NCBI GenBank assembly: GCA_015060405.1
Contig: SUYN01000005.1
Span: 1 to 64,000 of the forward strand
Length of the DNA stretch: 64,000 bases
Direction: 5' to 3'
Source: Bacteroidales bacterium
GTDB lineage: Bacteria; Bacteroidota; Bacteroidia; Bacteroidales; UBA932
Part shown: positions 57,833-64,000 of the stretch, one piece after another
How the letters are laid out: each line of letters opens with the position of its first letter
How positions within the stretch are numbered: the first letter of the stretch is position 1
Made by a program: the position numbers and the translations under genes
Notes under the pieces: generated by a model
The model's input: the letters and a program-made list of their open reading frames with translations, nothing else
The model's database searches: none
What the model was told of the DNA's origin: nothing

Positions 57833-57970
57833 TTACAGATCCTCCTTCTTTGGGTTAGCATCAATGTGTGAATGGCACCAACTGAGTACCGCAAAGAATG
57901 CGAAAAAAATGAGCCAAAGCTTGAAGTATGCCCAGCAATTTGCTAAAAAATCTGTAATCCATTCAATCAT
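57833..57970 (-). CDS. Possible 45-residue membrane protein
   Basis: Leftward frame with ATG at 57970-57968: MIEWITDFLANCWAYFKLWLIFFAFFAVLSWCHSHIDANPKKEDL has one long hydrophobic helix and a charged tail (given here as its ends only: MIEWITDF ... NPKKEDL). A TATATTTG box lies a few bases ahead of the ATG, implying an almost leaderless message. It lies opposite the tail genes. Confidence 0.35.
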   Translation of the reverse strand: MIEWITDFLANCWAYFKLWLIFFAFFAVLSWCHSHIDANPKKEDL

Positions 57971-57994
57971 AGGGCAAATATACAATTAATTCTT

Positions 57995-58060
57995 ATGTCA
58001 GAAACAGTTTCGATAAAAATCCGAATTGATGATAGCGGCACATTCAAAAATGTGACCGTG
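57995..58060 (+). pseudogene. First codons of a tail tape-measure gene
   Basis: SETVSIKIRIDDSGTFKNVTV is the kind of N-terminus seen in tape-measure proteins of these prophages, and it is in the right place after the chaperone genes. After about 22 codons the similarity ends; the following sequence is the 3' flank of the ATPase gene. The rest of the gene (normally several kb) is missing. Confidence 0.45.
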
Positions 58061-58103
58061 TTTGATGGGCATAATACTATTGTAGCATATGTTAGTAGAA
58101 TTG

Positions 58104-58120
58104 TCTCACCAGTGGTGAGA
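58104..58120 (-). terminator. Palindrome behind the ATPase gene
   Basis: TCTCACCA and TGGTGAGA pair around one base, 4 nt beyond the ATPase stop when read leftward. There is no long T run, so termination is only possible. Confidence 0.4.
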
Positions 58121-58123
58121 ATT

Positions 58124-59254
58124 TTACATCAGGAACCCCATCAGATCCGTTGGAGTGATACACTCGAAGTGTGCGTCAGGGTAAGCTGCAGTGAAGGACG
58201 CTGGGGCACTCACGCGCTTGCCCTCCTTCCTTTTGATTTCATATCCGGTCATTACGCCGTCCTCGATTTCGATAAGGTCTACCTCTTTCTTCTGCTGGGT
58301 ACGCCAAAAGTAATGCTTCACGAATGTTCTGCCTGCATAGTCATTTCGTTTGATACGCTCTGCGACTACGAAGTTTTCCCACATATGACCAAGTTCCTCT
58401 GGGGATCTGAGGGATACAGGAGCCATATTCCCAATAACTCCATTGCGGATACCCATATCCCAGAAGTAGAGTTTGCGAGCAAACTTGAGCTCGTTGCGTT
58501 GATTCTTGGCATATGATGGAAGCGTGAAGATAATATAGCTTTTCTCCAGGATTTCAATGTAGCGTTCAACAGTCTTGGCGTCAATACCGACTAAGCCTGC
58601 GAGTTCATTGGCTGATACTGTCGATCCTATCTGGAATGCAAGAGCCTGCACAAGTTTGACGAGTTTGTCTGGTTTGGCAATGTTGTTCTCCTCCATGACA
58701 TCTTTGTAGAGGTAGCTGTCTATGAGTTCCTTGAGAACTTCCTTCTCATCTCCTGGTGAGGTTACGACTTCGGGGTAATAGCCATAGATGAGACGGTGGT
58801 CAATCATACGTGACTCCTCTAGTGTGCTGGTCTCGTCGGCCATTTCCTTGAATGAAAGAGGATAGAGTCTGAACTCACGCTTTCTGCCTGTCAAGGATTC
58901 GTTTACTGCCTCGGCCAACTTGAATGCAGAACTGCCAGTGACGATAATCTTTACATCTTTGAATTTCTCGGCTACTATTTTGAGCATGTTACCGACATTC
59001 TCAATCTTCTGAGCCTCGTCGACAAAGAGGAAGTTTTTGTTTCCGATGAGGACCTTCATCTTGGCTTCATCGACATTGATAAACATAGTCTGCACATCAG
59101 TGTTGTCACCGTTGATTTCCAGAATCCTTGCATCTTTAGGAATTATAGCGTCTGCAAGTGTTGTCTTTCCGACCTGGCGTGGTCCCATAATGGTTACTGC
59201 CTTTTTCTTTGCAAGTGCATTATGTATTCTTTCCTCAATTGCTCTATGTATCAT
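58124..59254 (-). CDS. AAA (AAA_14) ATPase with DUF4143 C-terminal domain
   Basis: 376 residues. The N-terminal AAA_14 domain has Walker A GPRQVGKTT and Walker B NFLFVDEAQKI, with the sensor VTGSSAFKL. From ~190 the DUF4143 part follows (YLYKDVMEENNIAKPDKLVKLVQALAFQIGSTVSANELAGLVGIDAKTVERYIEILEKSYIIF), ending in a nuclease-like lobe (KKEVDLIEIEDGVMTGYEIKR). The family is widespread and of unclear role. It is intact while the phage genes around it are broken, so it was probably a passenger gene of the element. Confidence 0.85.
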   Translation of the reverse strand: MIHRAIEERIHNALAKKKAVTIMGPRQVGKTTLADAIIPKDARILEINGDNTDVQTMFINVDEAKMKVLIGNKNFLFVDEAQKIENVGNMLKIVAEKFKDVKIIVTGSSAFKLAEAVNESLTGRKREFRLYPLSFKEMADETSTLEESRMIDHRLIYGYYPEVVTSPGDEKEVLKELIDSYLYKDVMEENNIAKPDKLVKLVQALAFQIGSTVSANELAGLVGIDAKTVERYIEILEKSYIIFTLPSYAKNQRNELKFARKLYFWDMGIRNGVIGNMAPVSLRSPEELGHMWENFVVAERIKRNDYAGRTFVKHYFWRTQQKKEVDLIEIEDGVMTGYEIKRKEGKRVSAPASFTAAYPDAHFECITPTDLMGFLM

Positions 59255-59482
59255 GGCAAGAAAAGTTTGATATTTGTATGCAAATTTATGGAAAATTCCT
59301 TAAATCTTAAAAGATTTTAGGAGTTTACTCCAAGAATATTGTAATATTTATGGAGTTTTATTGCTTTTTGAGTCTTATCCCAAAGACATTCATTGTTCAT
59401 CAGTGGTTTTCCGCTATCCATACCGTGCAAAAGTTTTGCTACAATCAACTAAAATTTACAATAGCATCACGAAACATTTTCT
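59255..59482. other. AT-rich flank of the ATPase gene
   Basis: It holds TAAATTTG read leftward (59288-59281), a possible -7 box for the ATPase gene, and a perfect AAATCTT/AAGATTT hairpin at 59302-59317. No ORF. Confidence 0.4.
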
Positions 59483-59500
59483 AAACACAATTTCAAACAC
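59483..59500. repeat. AAACAC pair, right arm-type repeat
   Basis: Identical to 54131-54148 and in the same orientation, about 107 nt before the right att repeat. Confidence 0.6.
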
Positions 59501-59607
59501 AATAATGGCTAATATCAAATAAATCCAGCTATACTATAATTTTATTCAAACCAATAATAATCAAGCATTTATATCTGATTGTATATCCTAGTAGGCATAA
59601 ACTCACA

Positions 59608-59624
59608 TCCGCCCATCTCCACAA
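59608..59624. repeat. att direct repeat, right
   Basis: Exact copy of the ssrA 3' end (54082-54098), without the rest of the tmRNA. Confidence 0.85.
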
Positions 59625-59647
59625 TTCAGATTATATATCAATCAGTT

Positions 59648-59706
59648 AGAGGTTTTACAAACACTTTTACAAACACTTTTTGTAAGTTGGGGTTCGTAAA
59701 ACCTCT
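59648..59706. repeat. Compound repeat beyond the right att site
   Basis: TTTTACAAACAC occurs twice in tandem (59653-59664 and 59665-59676). The 11-bp arms AGAGGTTTTAC (59648-59658) and GTAAAACCTCT (59696-59706) enclose the region. The AAACAC pair with 12-bp period starts 34 nt after the att core, almost the same spacing as at the left end of the element (32 nt). Confidence 0.65.
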
Positions 59707-60019
59707 TTTGTGTCTGTTAAATTTCATTAGACTGAAATACGTCATTTCGTTAAAAATTTCACTGAAATTTTTATTGTGGGTGCTGCATGGCCGCTCTGTC
59801 CATAAAAACGGCGTGTTTTGTGGACAAGGTGCCGGAAGTGATGTACGCATCCATAAAAAGGTCCTTTTTTGTGGATGGGGAAGTGGGTATGACGGAGCGG
59901 AGGGAGTAACGAAGTAGAAAGGAGGACCGGAATGAGGAGGAGGGCTGGCCGAAGAACAAACAAGGGACCGGCCGAGGTTAGTCAGCTGGTCCCTTGGATG
60001 TTGGGTGTGCATGCGGCTG
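59707..60019. other. Gene-free stretch before the bactofilin gene
   Basis: No supported gene. It could be the last relic of a second, older insertion. A short GC-rich hairpin (GGGACC...GGTCCC region, 59968-59995) near its end could stop the leftward secA-bactofilin transcript. Confidence 0.4.
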
Positions 60020-60448
60020 CTAATTAGCAGGGGCGTGCTGCTGTTTCTGCTGATGCTGTACCGGCATCTTCATGTCGGCTCCTGTAGCCTTGTCGAACTC
60101 CGCCTCGGAAATCATCTGGCAGGTGCCGTTGAATGTCGATCCGAGTTCGACTGCAATCTTTCTTATGTGGAGGTTGCCGTTCACCACGCAACCTTCCTTG
60201 AGAGACAGGGTGTTCTTTACGAAGATGTCTCCGTCAACCTTTCCCCAAAGGTCCACATTGTCGCAGATGATCTCGCCTTTTACATTTGCGGTCTCACCGA
60301 TCACGACACGTCCTTTTGATTGGATCTTGCCTTCGAAAGTTCCGTCTACGCGGATGTCGCCTGGAGAAAGGATTTCACCTTTGATGACAGTGCCCGCTGA
60401 TATTCTGCTGACAGCATTTGCATCCAGGATCACTTCAGTCTTTGCCAT
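60020..60448 (-). CDS. Bactofilin (polymer-forming cytoskeletal protein)
   Basis: 142 residues. The core is a right-handed beta-helix of short repeats: SAGTVIKGEILSPGDIRVDGTFEGKIQSKGRVVIGETANVKGEIICDNVDLWGKVDGDIFVKNTLSLKEGCVVNGNL (family signature GDIRVDGTFEGKI). Ends are unstructured, the C-terminus rich in Gln and His (QHQQKQQH). It would form cytoplasmic filaments used as scaffold in cell shape or envelope work. It is 45 bp behind secA. Confidence 0.9.
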   Translation of the reverse strand: MAKTEVILDANAVSRISAGTVIKGEILSPGDIRVDGTFEGKIQSKGRVVIGETANVKGEIICDNVDLWGKVDGDIFVKNTLSLKEGCVVNGNLHIRKIAVELGSTFNGTCQMISEAEFDKATGADMKMPVQHQQKQQHAPAN

Positions 60449-60493
60449 AGTCTTTATGTATTAATTCGTTAATTATCAATTATAATCACAGGA

Positions 60494-63400
60494 TCAGAGG
60501 CCTTTGCCGTGGCAGTTCTTGAACTTCTTGCCGGAACCGCACGGGCATGGGTCATTTCTTCCCACCTGCTTTTCAACATGCACTGGCATCTTGCTCTTAG
60601 GCTCTCCGCCGTTTGTCACCAGATCCGTACGTGAGGTCTGCATCTGATCCATGTTGTTCCTCTTCTGCTGCGGAGCCGGAGCCTTTGCCTCGGAAGCGTC
60701 ACGAAGCGGGATGAATGCCCTGAGAAGGAATGAAAGCACATCCTTGTTCAGGTCTTCGAGCATCTGGCTGAAGAGGTTGAAGCTCTCGAACTTGTAGATA
60801 AGGAGAGGGTCCTTCTGCTCGTATGTAGCATTCTGTACAGACTGCTTGAGGTCGTCCATTTCACGGAGATGCTCCTTCCAGTGCTCGTCGATCTGGTAGA
60901 GGGTAATGGACTTGCTGAGCGCACGTGCGATCTCCTTGCCTTCGCTCTCATATGCCTTCTTGAGATCTACAGAAAGAGTCATCATCTTGCGTCCGTCAGA
61001 AATAGGAATGGCTATGTTCTGATAGATGGCTCCCTGCTTCTCGTACACTTCCTTAATGATCGGGTACGCTCTCTGGAGCATTGTGTCCATACGGCGGCTG
61101 TAAGTCTCCATCATGTTTGCATGAAGCTTCTCCGCGATGGCCTTGGCGTTGGCCTTGTTGAAGAATTCCTCATCGAATCCGAGGTCTATCGAGAGAGATG
61201 ACATTATGTACTCCGAGAATGACTCATAATCCATTTCTTCGGCCTTCTCTGCAAAGATCTGCACGATGTCCTGCATCATGTTCATCACGTCTATCTCCAC
61301 TCTCTCACCTGAAAGGGCGTTGCGTCTCTTGGTGTAGATCACCTCACGCTGGGAGTTCATGACGTCGTCATACTCAAGGAGTCTCTTTCGGATGCCGAAG
61401 TTGTTTTCCTCGACCTTCTTCTGGGCTGTCTCGATGGCATTGTTCAGCATAGGGGCCTCCAGTGCCTCGTTCTCTTCCATGCCGAGTCTGTCGATGATGC
61501 CGGCGATCTTGTCCGATCCGAAGAGTCGCATGAGCTTGTCCTCGAAAGAGACGTAGAAGATTGATGAACCCGGGTCTCCCTGACGTCCTGAACGTCCGCG
61601 GAGCTGACGGTCGACACGACGGCTGTCATGGCGTTCAGTACCGATGATTGCAAGTCCTCCGGCATTCTTCACTTCTTCCGGAAGCTTGATGTCGGTACCA
61701 CGGCCGGCCATGTTGGTCGCGATGGTCACGGTGCTTGCCTTACCCGCATGAGCCACGACTTCCGCCTCACGGGCATGCTGCTTGGCGTTGAGCACCTGGT
61801 GGTCTATTCCACGCAGACGGAGCATTCGGCTGAGGAGCTCAGATGTCTCGACATCGGTAGTACCGACCAGCACAGGGCGGCCCTCCTTGGTGAGTTCCAC
61901 GACCTTGTTTATGACGGCATCGTATTTCGCCTTCTTGGTCTTGTAGATCACGTCATTCTGGTCCTTACGCGCGATCGGTCTGTTGGTCGGGATGACCACG
62001 ACATCCAGCTTGTAGATCGACCAGAACTCGCCTGCCTCGGTCTCTGCGGTACCTGTCATGCCGGCAAGCTTATGGTACATACGGAAATAGTTCTGGAGAG
62101 TGATGGTCGCGAAAGTCTGCGTTGCGGCCTCGACCTTCACGTTTTCCTTGGCCTCCACAGCCTGGTGGAGTCCGTCGCTCCATCTGCGGCCCTCCATGAT
62201 ACGTCCTGTCTGCTCATCGACGATCTTGATCTTTCCGTCAGCAATGATGTAGTCGATCTCCTTGTCGAACATCGTATATGCCTTGAGCAGCTGGTTCACA
62301 GTGTGTACGCGCTCTGACTTGAGGGCGAAATCAGCAAGGATCTCATCCTTCTTCACCTGCTTCTCCTCCGCTGTCATCGAAGACTTCTGGACTTCTGCAA
62401 TGGCTGCTCCGACGTCCGGAAGTACGAAGAAGTTGGCATCTGAAAGGTTGCCTGTAATAAGGTCGCGTCCCTTGTCAGTCATATCCACAGAGTGCTGCTT
62501 CTCGTTGATGACGAAATAGAGCTCGTCTGTGACTATGTGCATCTCTCGCTCATTGTCCTGGATATAGTAATTCTCAACCTTCTGGAGAAGCTGCTTCATT
62601 CCGGGCTCGCTGAGGAACTTGATGAGCGGCTTGTATTTAGGATAGCCCTTGTACGCTCTGAAAAGAAGAAGTCCGCCATCTTTCTCGTTTCCGTCCGCAA
62701 TCAGTTTCTTCGCTTCGTTGAGGAGCTGGTTCACCAGGGTCTTCTGGGTGTTGTAGAGGCGTTCCACCAGAGGCTTGTACTCCATGAACTGCTGATCCTC
62801 TCCCTTAGGCACCGGTCCCGAAATGATCAGAGGTGTACGGGCGTCGTCGATGAGGACGGAGTCGACCTCATCGACAATAGCGAAATGATGCTTGCGCTGG
62901 ACCAGATCCTTCATGGATGTCGCCATATTGTCGCGGAGATAGTCGAAACCGAATTCGTTGTTGGTACCGAAGGTGATGTTGCAGGCATAGGCCCTCTTTC
63001 TCGCCTCGCTGTTAGGCTGATGCTTGTCGATGCAGTCCACAGATAGTCCATGGAACATATAGAGAGGGCCCATCCACTCGGAGTCACGCTTCGAGAGGTA
63101 GTCGTTGACCGTCACCACATGCACGCCCTTGCCTGCAAGTGCATTGAGGAACACAGGAAGAGTCGCTACGAGGGTCTTACCCTCACCTGTCGCCATCTCC
63201 GCGATCTTTCCCTGATGGAGGACGATACCTCCGATGAGCTGTACATCATAGTGGACCATGTCCCAGGTCACCTCATTTCCGCCGGCCATCCAGTGGTTCT
63301 GCCATACGGCATAATCTCCCTCGATGCTGACAAAGTCCTTGGTTGTGCTGAGGTTGCGGTCGAAATCAGTAGCCTTCACCCTGATGACCTCGTTCTCCTT

Positions 63401-63766
63401 GAAACGGCGAGCCGTCGACTTCATGATGGCGAATGCCTCCGGAAGTATTTCGTCGAGCACCTTCTCTATGGTCTCGTCAACCTTCTTGACAAGCTTGTCC
63501 GACTCTGTAGCCAGAGCTTCCTTCTGAGTGACAGGAATGTCCTTCTCGAGTTCTTCCTTGATAGCAGCTATGCGGTCCTCATCCTGCGCGATGGCCTCAC
63601 GGATCCTGTCCTTGAGGGTCTGGCATCTTGCACGCAGGGCATCATCATCGAGCCTGTCTATCTCCTTGTATGCTTCAAGCACCTTATCCAAGGTAGGCCT
63701 GATGGCTTTCATGTCACGGTCTGCCTTTGTACCGAAAATCTTCTTGAAAACGTCTGTAAATGACAT
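60494..63766 (-). CDS. secA: Preprotein translocase ATPase SecA
   Basis: 1090 residues, in the usual size range for Bacteroidota and longer than E. coli SecA (901) because of insertions in the N-terminal nucleotide-binding domain. It drives proteins through SecYEG. Walker A is in [32 protein letters not shown] is the Walker B region, and GRGTDIKLP plus [17 protein letters not shown] are helicase motifs V-VI. The C-terminus has the zinc motif [14 protein letters not shown] consensus promoter lies upstream, with a 5' hairpin in the leader. Confidence 0.97.
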   Translation of the reverse strand: MSFTDVFKKIFGTKADRDMKAIRPTLDKVLEAYKEIDRLDDDALRARCQTLKDRIREAIAQDEDRIAAIKEELEKDIPVTQKEALATESDKLVKKVDETIEKVLDEILPEAFAIMKSTARRFKENEVIRVKATDFDRNLSTTKDFVSIEGDYAVWQNHWMAGGNEVTWDMVHYDVQLIGGIVLHQGKIAEMATGEGKTLVATLPVFLNALAGKGVHVVTVNDYLSKRDSEWMGPLYMFHGLSVDCIDKHQPNSEARKRAYACNITFGTNNEFGFDYLRDNMATSMKDLVQRKHHFAIVDEVDSVLIDDARTPLIISGPVPKGEDQQFMEYKPLVERLYNTQKTLVNQLLNEAKKLIADGNEKDGGLLLFRAYKGYPKYKPLIKFLSEPGMKQLLQKVENYYIQDNEREMHIVTDELYFVINEKQHSVDMTDKGRDLITGNLSDANFFVLPDVGAAIAEVQKSSMTAEEKQVKKDEILADFALKSERVHTVNQLLKAYTMFDKEIDYIIADGKIKIVDEQTGRIMEGRRWSDGLHQAVEAKENVKVEAATQTFATITLQNYFRMYHKLAGMTGTAETEAGEFWSIYKLDVVVIPTNRPIARKDQNDVIYKTKKAKYDAVINKVVELTKEGRPVLVGTTDVETSELLSRMLRLRGIDHQVLNAKQHAREAEVVAHAGKASTVTIATNMAGRGTDIKLPEEVKNAGGLAIIGTERHDSRRVDRQLRGRSGRQGDPGSSIFYVSFEDKLMRLFGSDKIAGIIDRLGMEENEALEAPMLNNAIETAQKKVEENNFGIRKRLLEYDDVMNSQREVIYTKRRNALSGERVEIDVMNMMQDIVQIFAEKAEEMDYESFSEYIMSSLSIDLGFDEEFFNKANAKAIAEKLHANMMETYSRRMDTMLQRAYPIIKEVYEKQGAIYQNIAIPISDGRKMMTLSVDLKKAYESEGKEIARALSKSITLYQIDEHWKEHLREMDDLKQSVQNATYEQKDPLLIYKFESFNLFSQMLEDLNKDVLSFLLRAFIPLRDASEAKAPAPQQKRNNMDQMQTSRTDLVTNGGEPKSKMPVHVEKQVGRNDPCPCGSGKKFKNCHGKGL

Positions 63767-63794
63767 ATGTATATATTTTTTAGATTCAAAAAAA

Positions 63795-63856
63795 GGTTAT
63801 ATGTACCTCCGGTACACACAACCTGCAAATATAGTGACAATTACGCAATTATCAAA
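63795..63856 (-). promoter_or_regulatory. secA promoter and 5' leader hairpin
   Basis: Read leftward: TTTG (63856-63853), 19 nt, TATATTTG (63833-63826), a perfect consensus. The predicted start (~63820) opens a hairpin in which GGTT (63823-63820) pairs with AACC (63798-63795) and GTACC (63815-63811) with GGTAC (63807-63803). The leader is about 55 nt long. Confidence 0.8.
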
Positions 63857-63920
63857 AACGAGAGCGACAATCTGCCATTTTGGCAGAAAAAACATGTCAT
63901 TTTTTATCGAAGAGAAGGCA

Positions 63921-64000
63921 TTACAAGCGTGATCCCGCATTTTCCCAGTCCTGGATGCAGCAGATCAGGGACTCATGCCAATGAGGGATGTCAATTCCGA
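63921..64000 (-). CDS. C-terminal end of an unidentified gene (partial)
   Basis: Leftward the frame is open from the right edge of the window to TAA at 63923-63921, 25 residues (IDIPHWHESLICCIQDWENAGSRL). It is too short to name. The stop lies ~65 nt ahead of the secA -33 box, a reasonable spacing for a preceding leftward gene. Confidence 0.4.
   Translation of the reverse strand, partial: GIDIPHWHESLICCIQDWENAGSRL

Larger units (their letters stand above)
54096..59624. mobile_element. Remnant integrated element at ssrA with Mu-like prophage pieces
   Basis: About 5.5 kb between the two 17-bp repeats. It contains two small unknown genes, MuF and truncated portal genes (leftward), tail tube, broken tail chaperone and tape-measure stub (rightward), and an AAA/DUF4143 ATPase. 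No integrase, terminase, capsid or lysis gene is present, so it is defective. GC and codon use are lower at its ends. Near both ends lies AAACAC-N6-AAACAC (54131-54148 and 59483-59500) within an identical 22-bp sequence, the kind of arm sites an integrase binds. Confidence 0.75.

Noticed and set aside
57995..58516. 173-codon rightward frame after the tail genes
   Set aside because: Only its first ~22 codons look like a tape-measure protein. The remainder lies antisense to the well-supported ATPase gene.
59641..59706. Plain terminator
   Set aside because: The arms are 37 nt apart and enclose two exact 12-bp direct repeats. The layout fits recombinase arm sites better than a terminator.

Overview
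The window looks like chromosomal DNA of a member of the Bacteroidota, most likely order Bacteroidales. The evidence is internal: promoters of the TTTG-N19-TAnnTTTG type (clearest upstream of secA, the tRNA-Val gene, the 19673 sigma factor, the 17283 glycosidase and the 23571 ABC operon); a tmRNA whose tag ends in YALAA; a 1090-residue SecA; FecR/DUF4974 with an ECF sigma factor; a GSCFA protein; a DPP IV peptidase; and many small outer-membrane barrels and lipoproteins. I do not assign a genus.

Layout. 1-3472 is a repeat-rich, lower-GC stretch with a GNAT acetyltransferase and small unknown genes. It carries a 122-bp duplicated block and several REP-like palindromes. 3473-17226 is an envelope-stress and lipoprotein region: an S41 protease, an ECF sigma factor with a 4-TM partner and a TraB/GumN protein, several barrels and lipoproteins, and a very unusual single ORF joining an ECF sigma factor to a transmembrane helix and an outer-membrane beta-barrel (10582-12210). 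Decayed gene fragments follow, then a CsgG/DUF4810/DUF799 cluster. 17283-26591 holds a GH5 glycosidase, an ECF/FecR pair, a polysaccharide deacetylase, a GSCFA protein and an ABC exporter with a YtrA-like regulator and a clear operator. 26536-37909 holds a membrane-bound AraC regulator, the housekeeping genes lysA and ffh, and a leftward operon of DPP IV, a RecD-like helicase, TrkH and a HAMP-like membrane protein.

38011-52352 is one leftward polysaccharide (capsule or O-antigen) operon: SLBB export protein, Wzz, RfbA, RfbB, Wzx, EpsG-type polymerase, three glycosyltransferases, a sugar epimerase, a WecA-like initiating transferase and a PF14907 nucleotidyltransferase. Most junctions are 1-8 nt overlaps.

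52353-60019 is mostly non-housekeeping DNA. It has two families of short tandem repeats, tRNA-Val(TAC), tmRNA (ssrA), and a 5.5-kb remnant integrated at the 3' end of ssrA. The remnant is bounded by a 17-bp direct repeat and carries pieces of a Mu-like prophage in two opposed blocks (MuF and portal leftward; tail tube, frameshifted tail chaperone and a tape-measure stub rightward) plus an AAA/DUF4143 ATPase. It has no integrase. A second att-like arrangement just beyond it suggests successive insertions. The window closes with secA, a bactofilin gene behind it, and the end of a further leftward gene.
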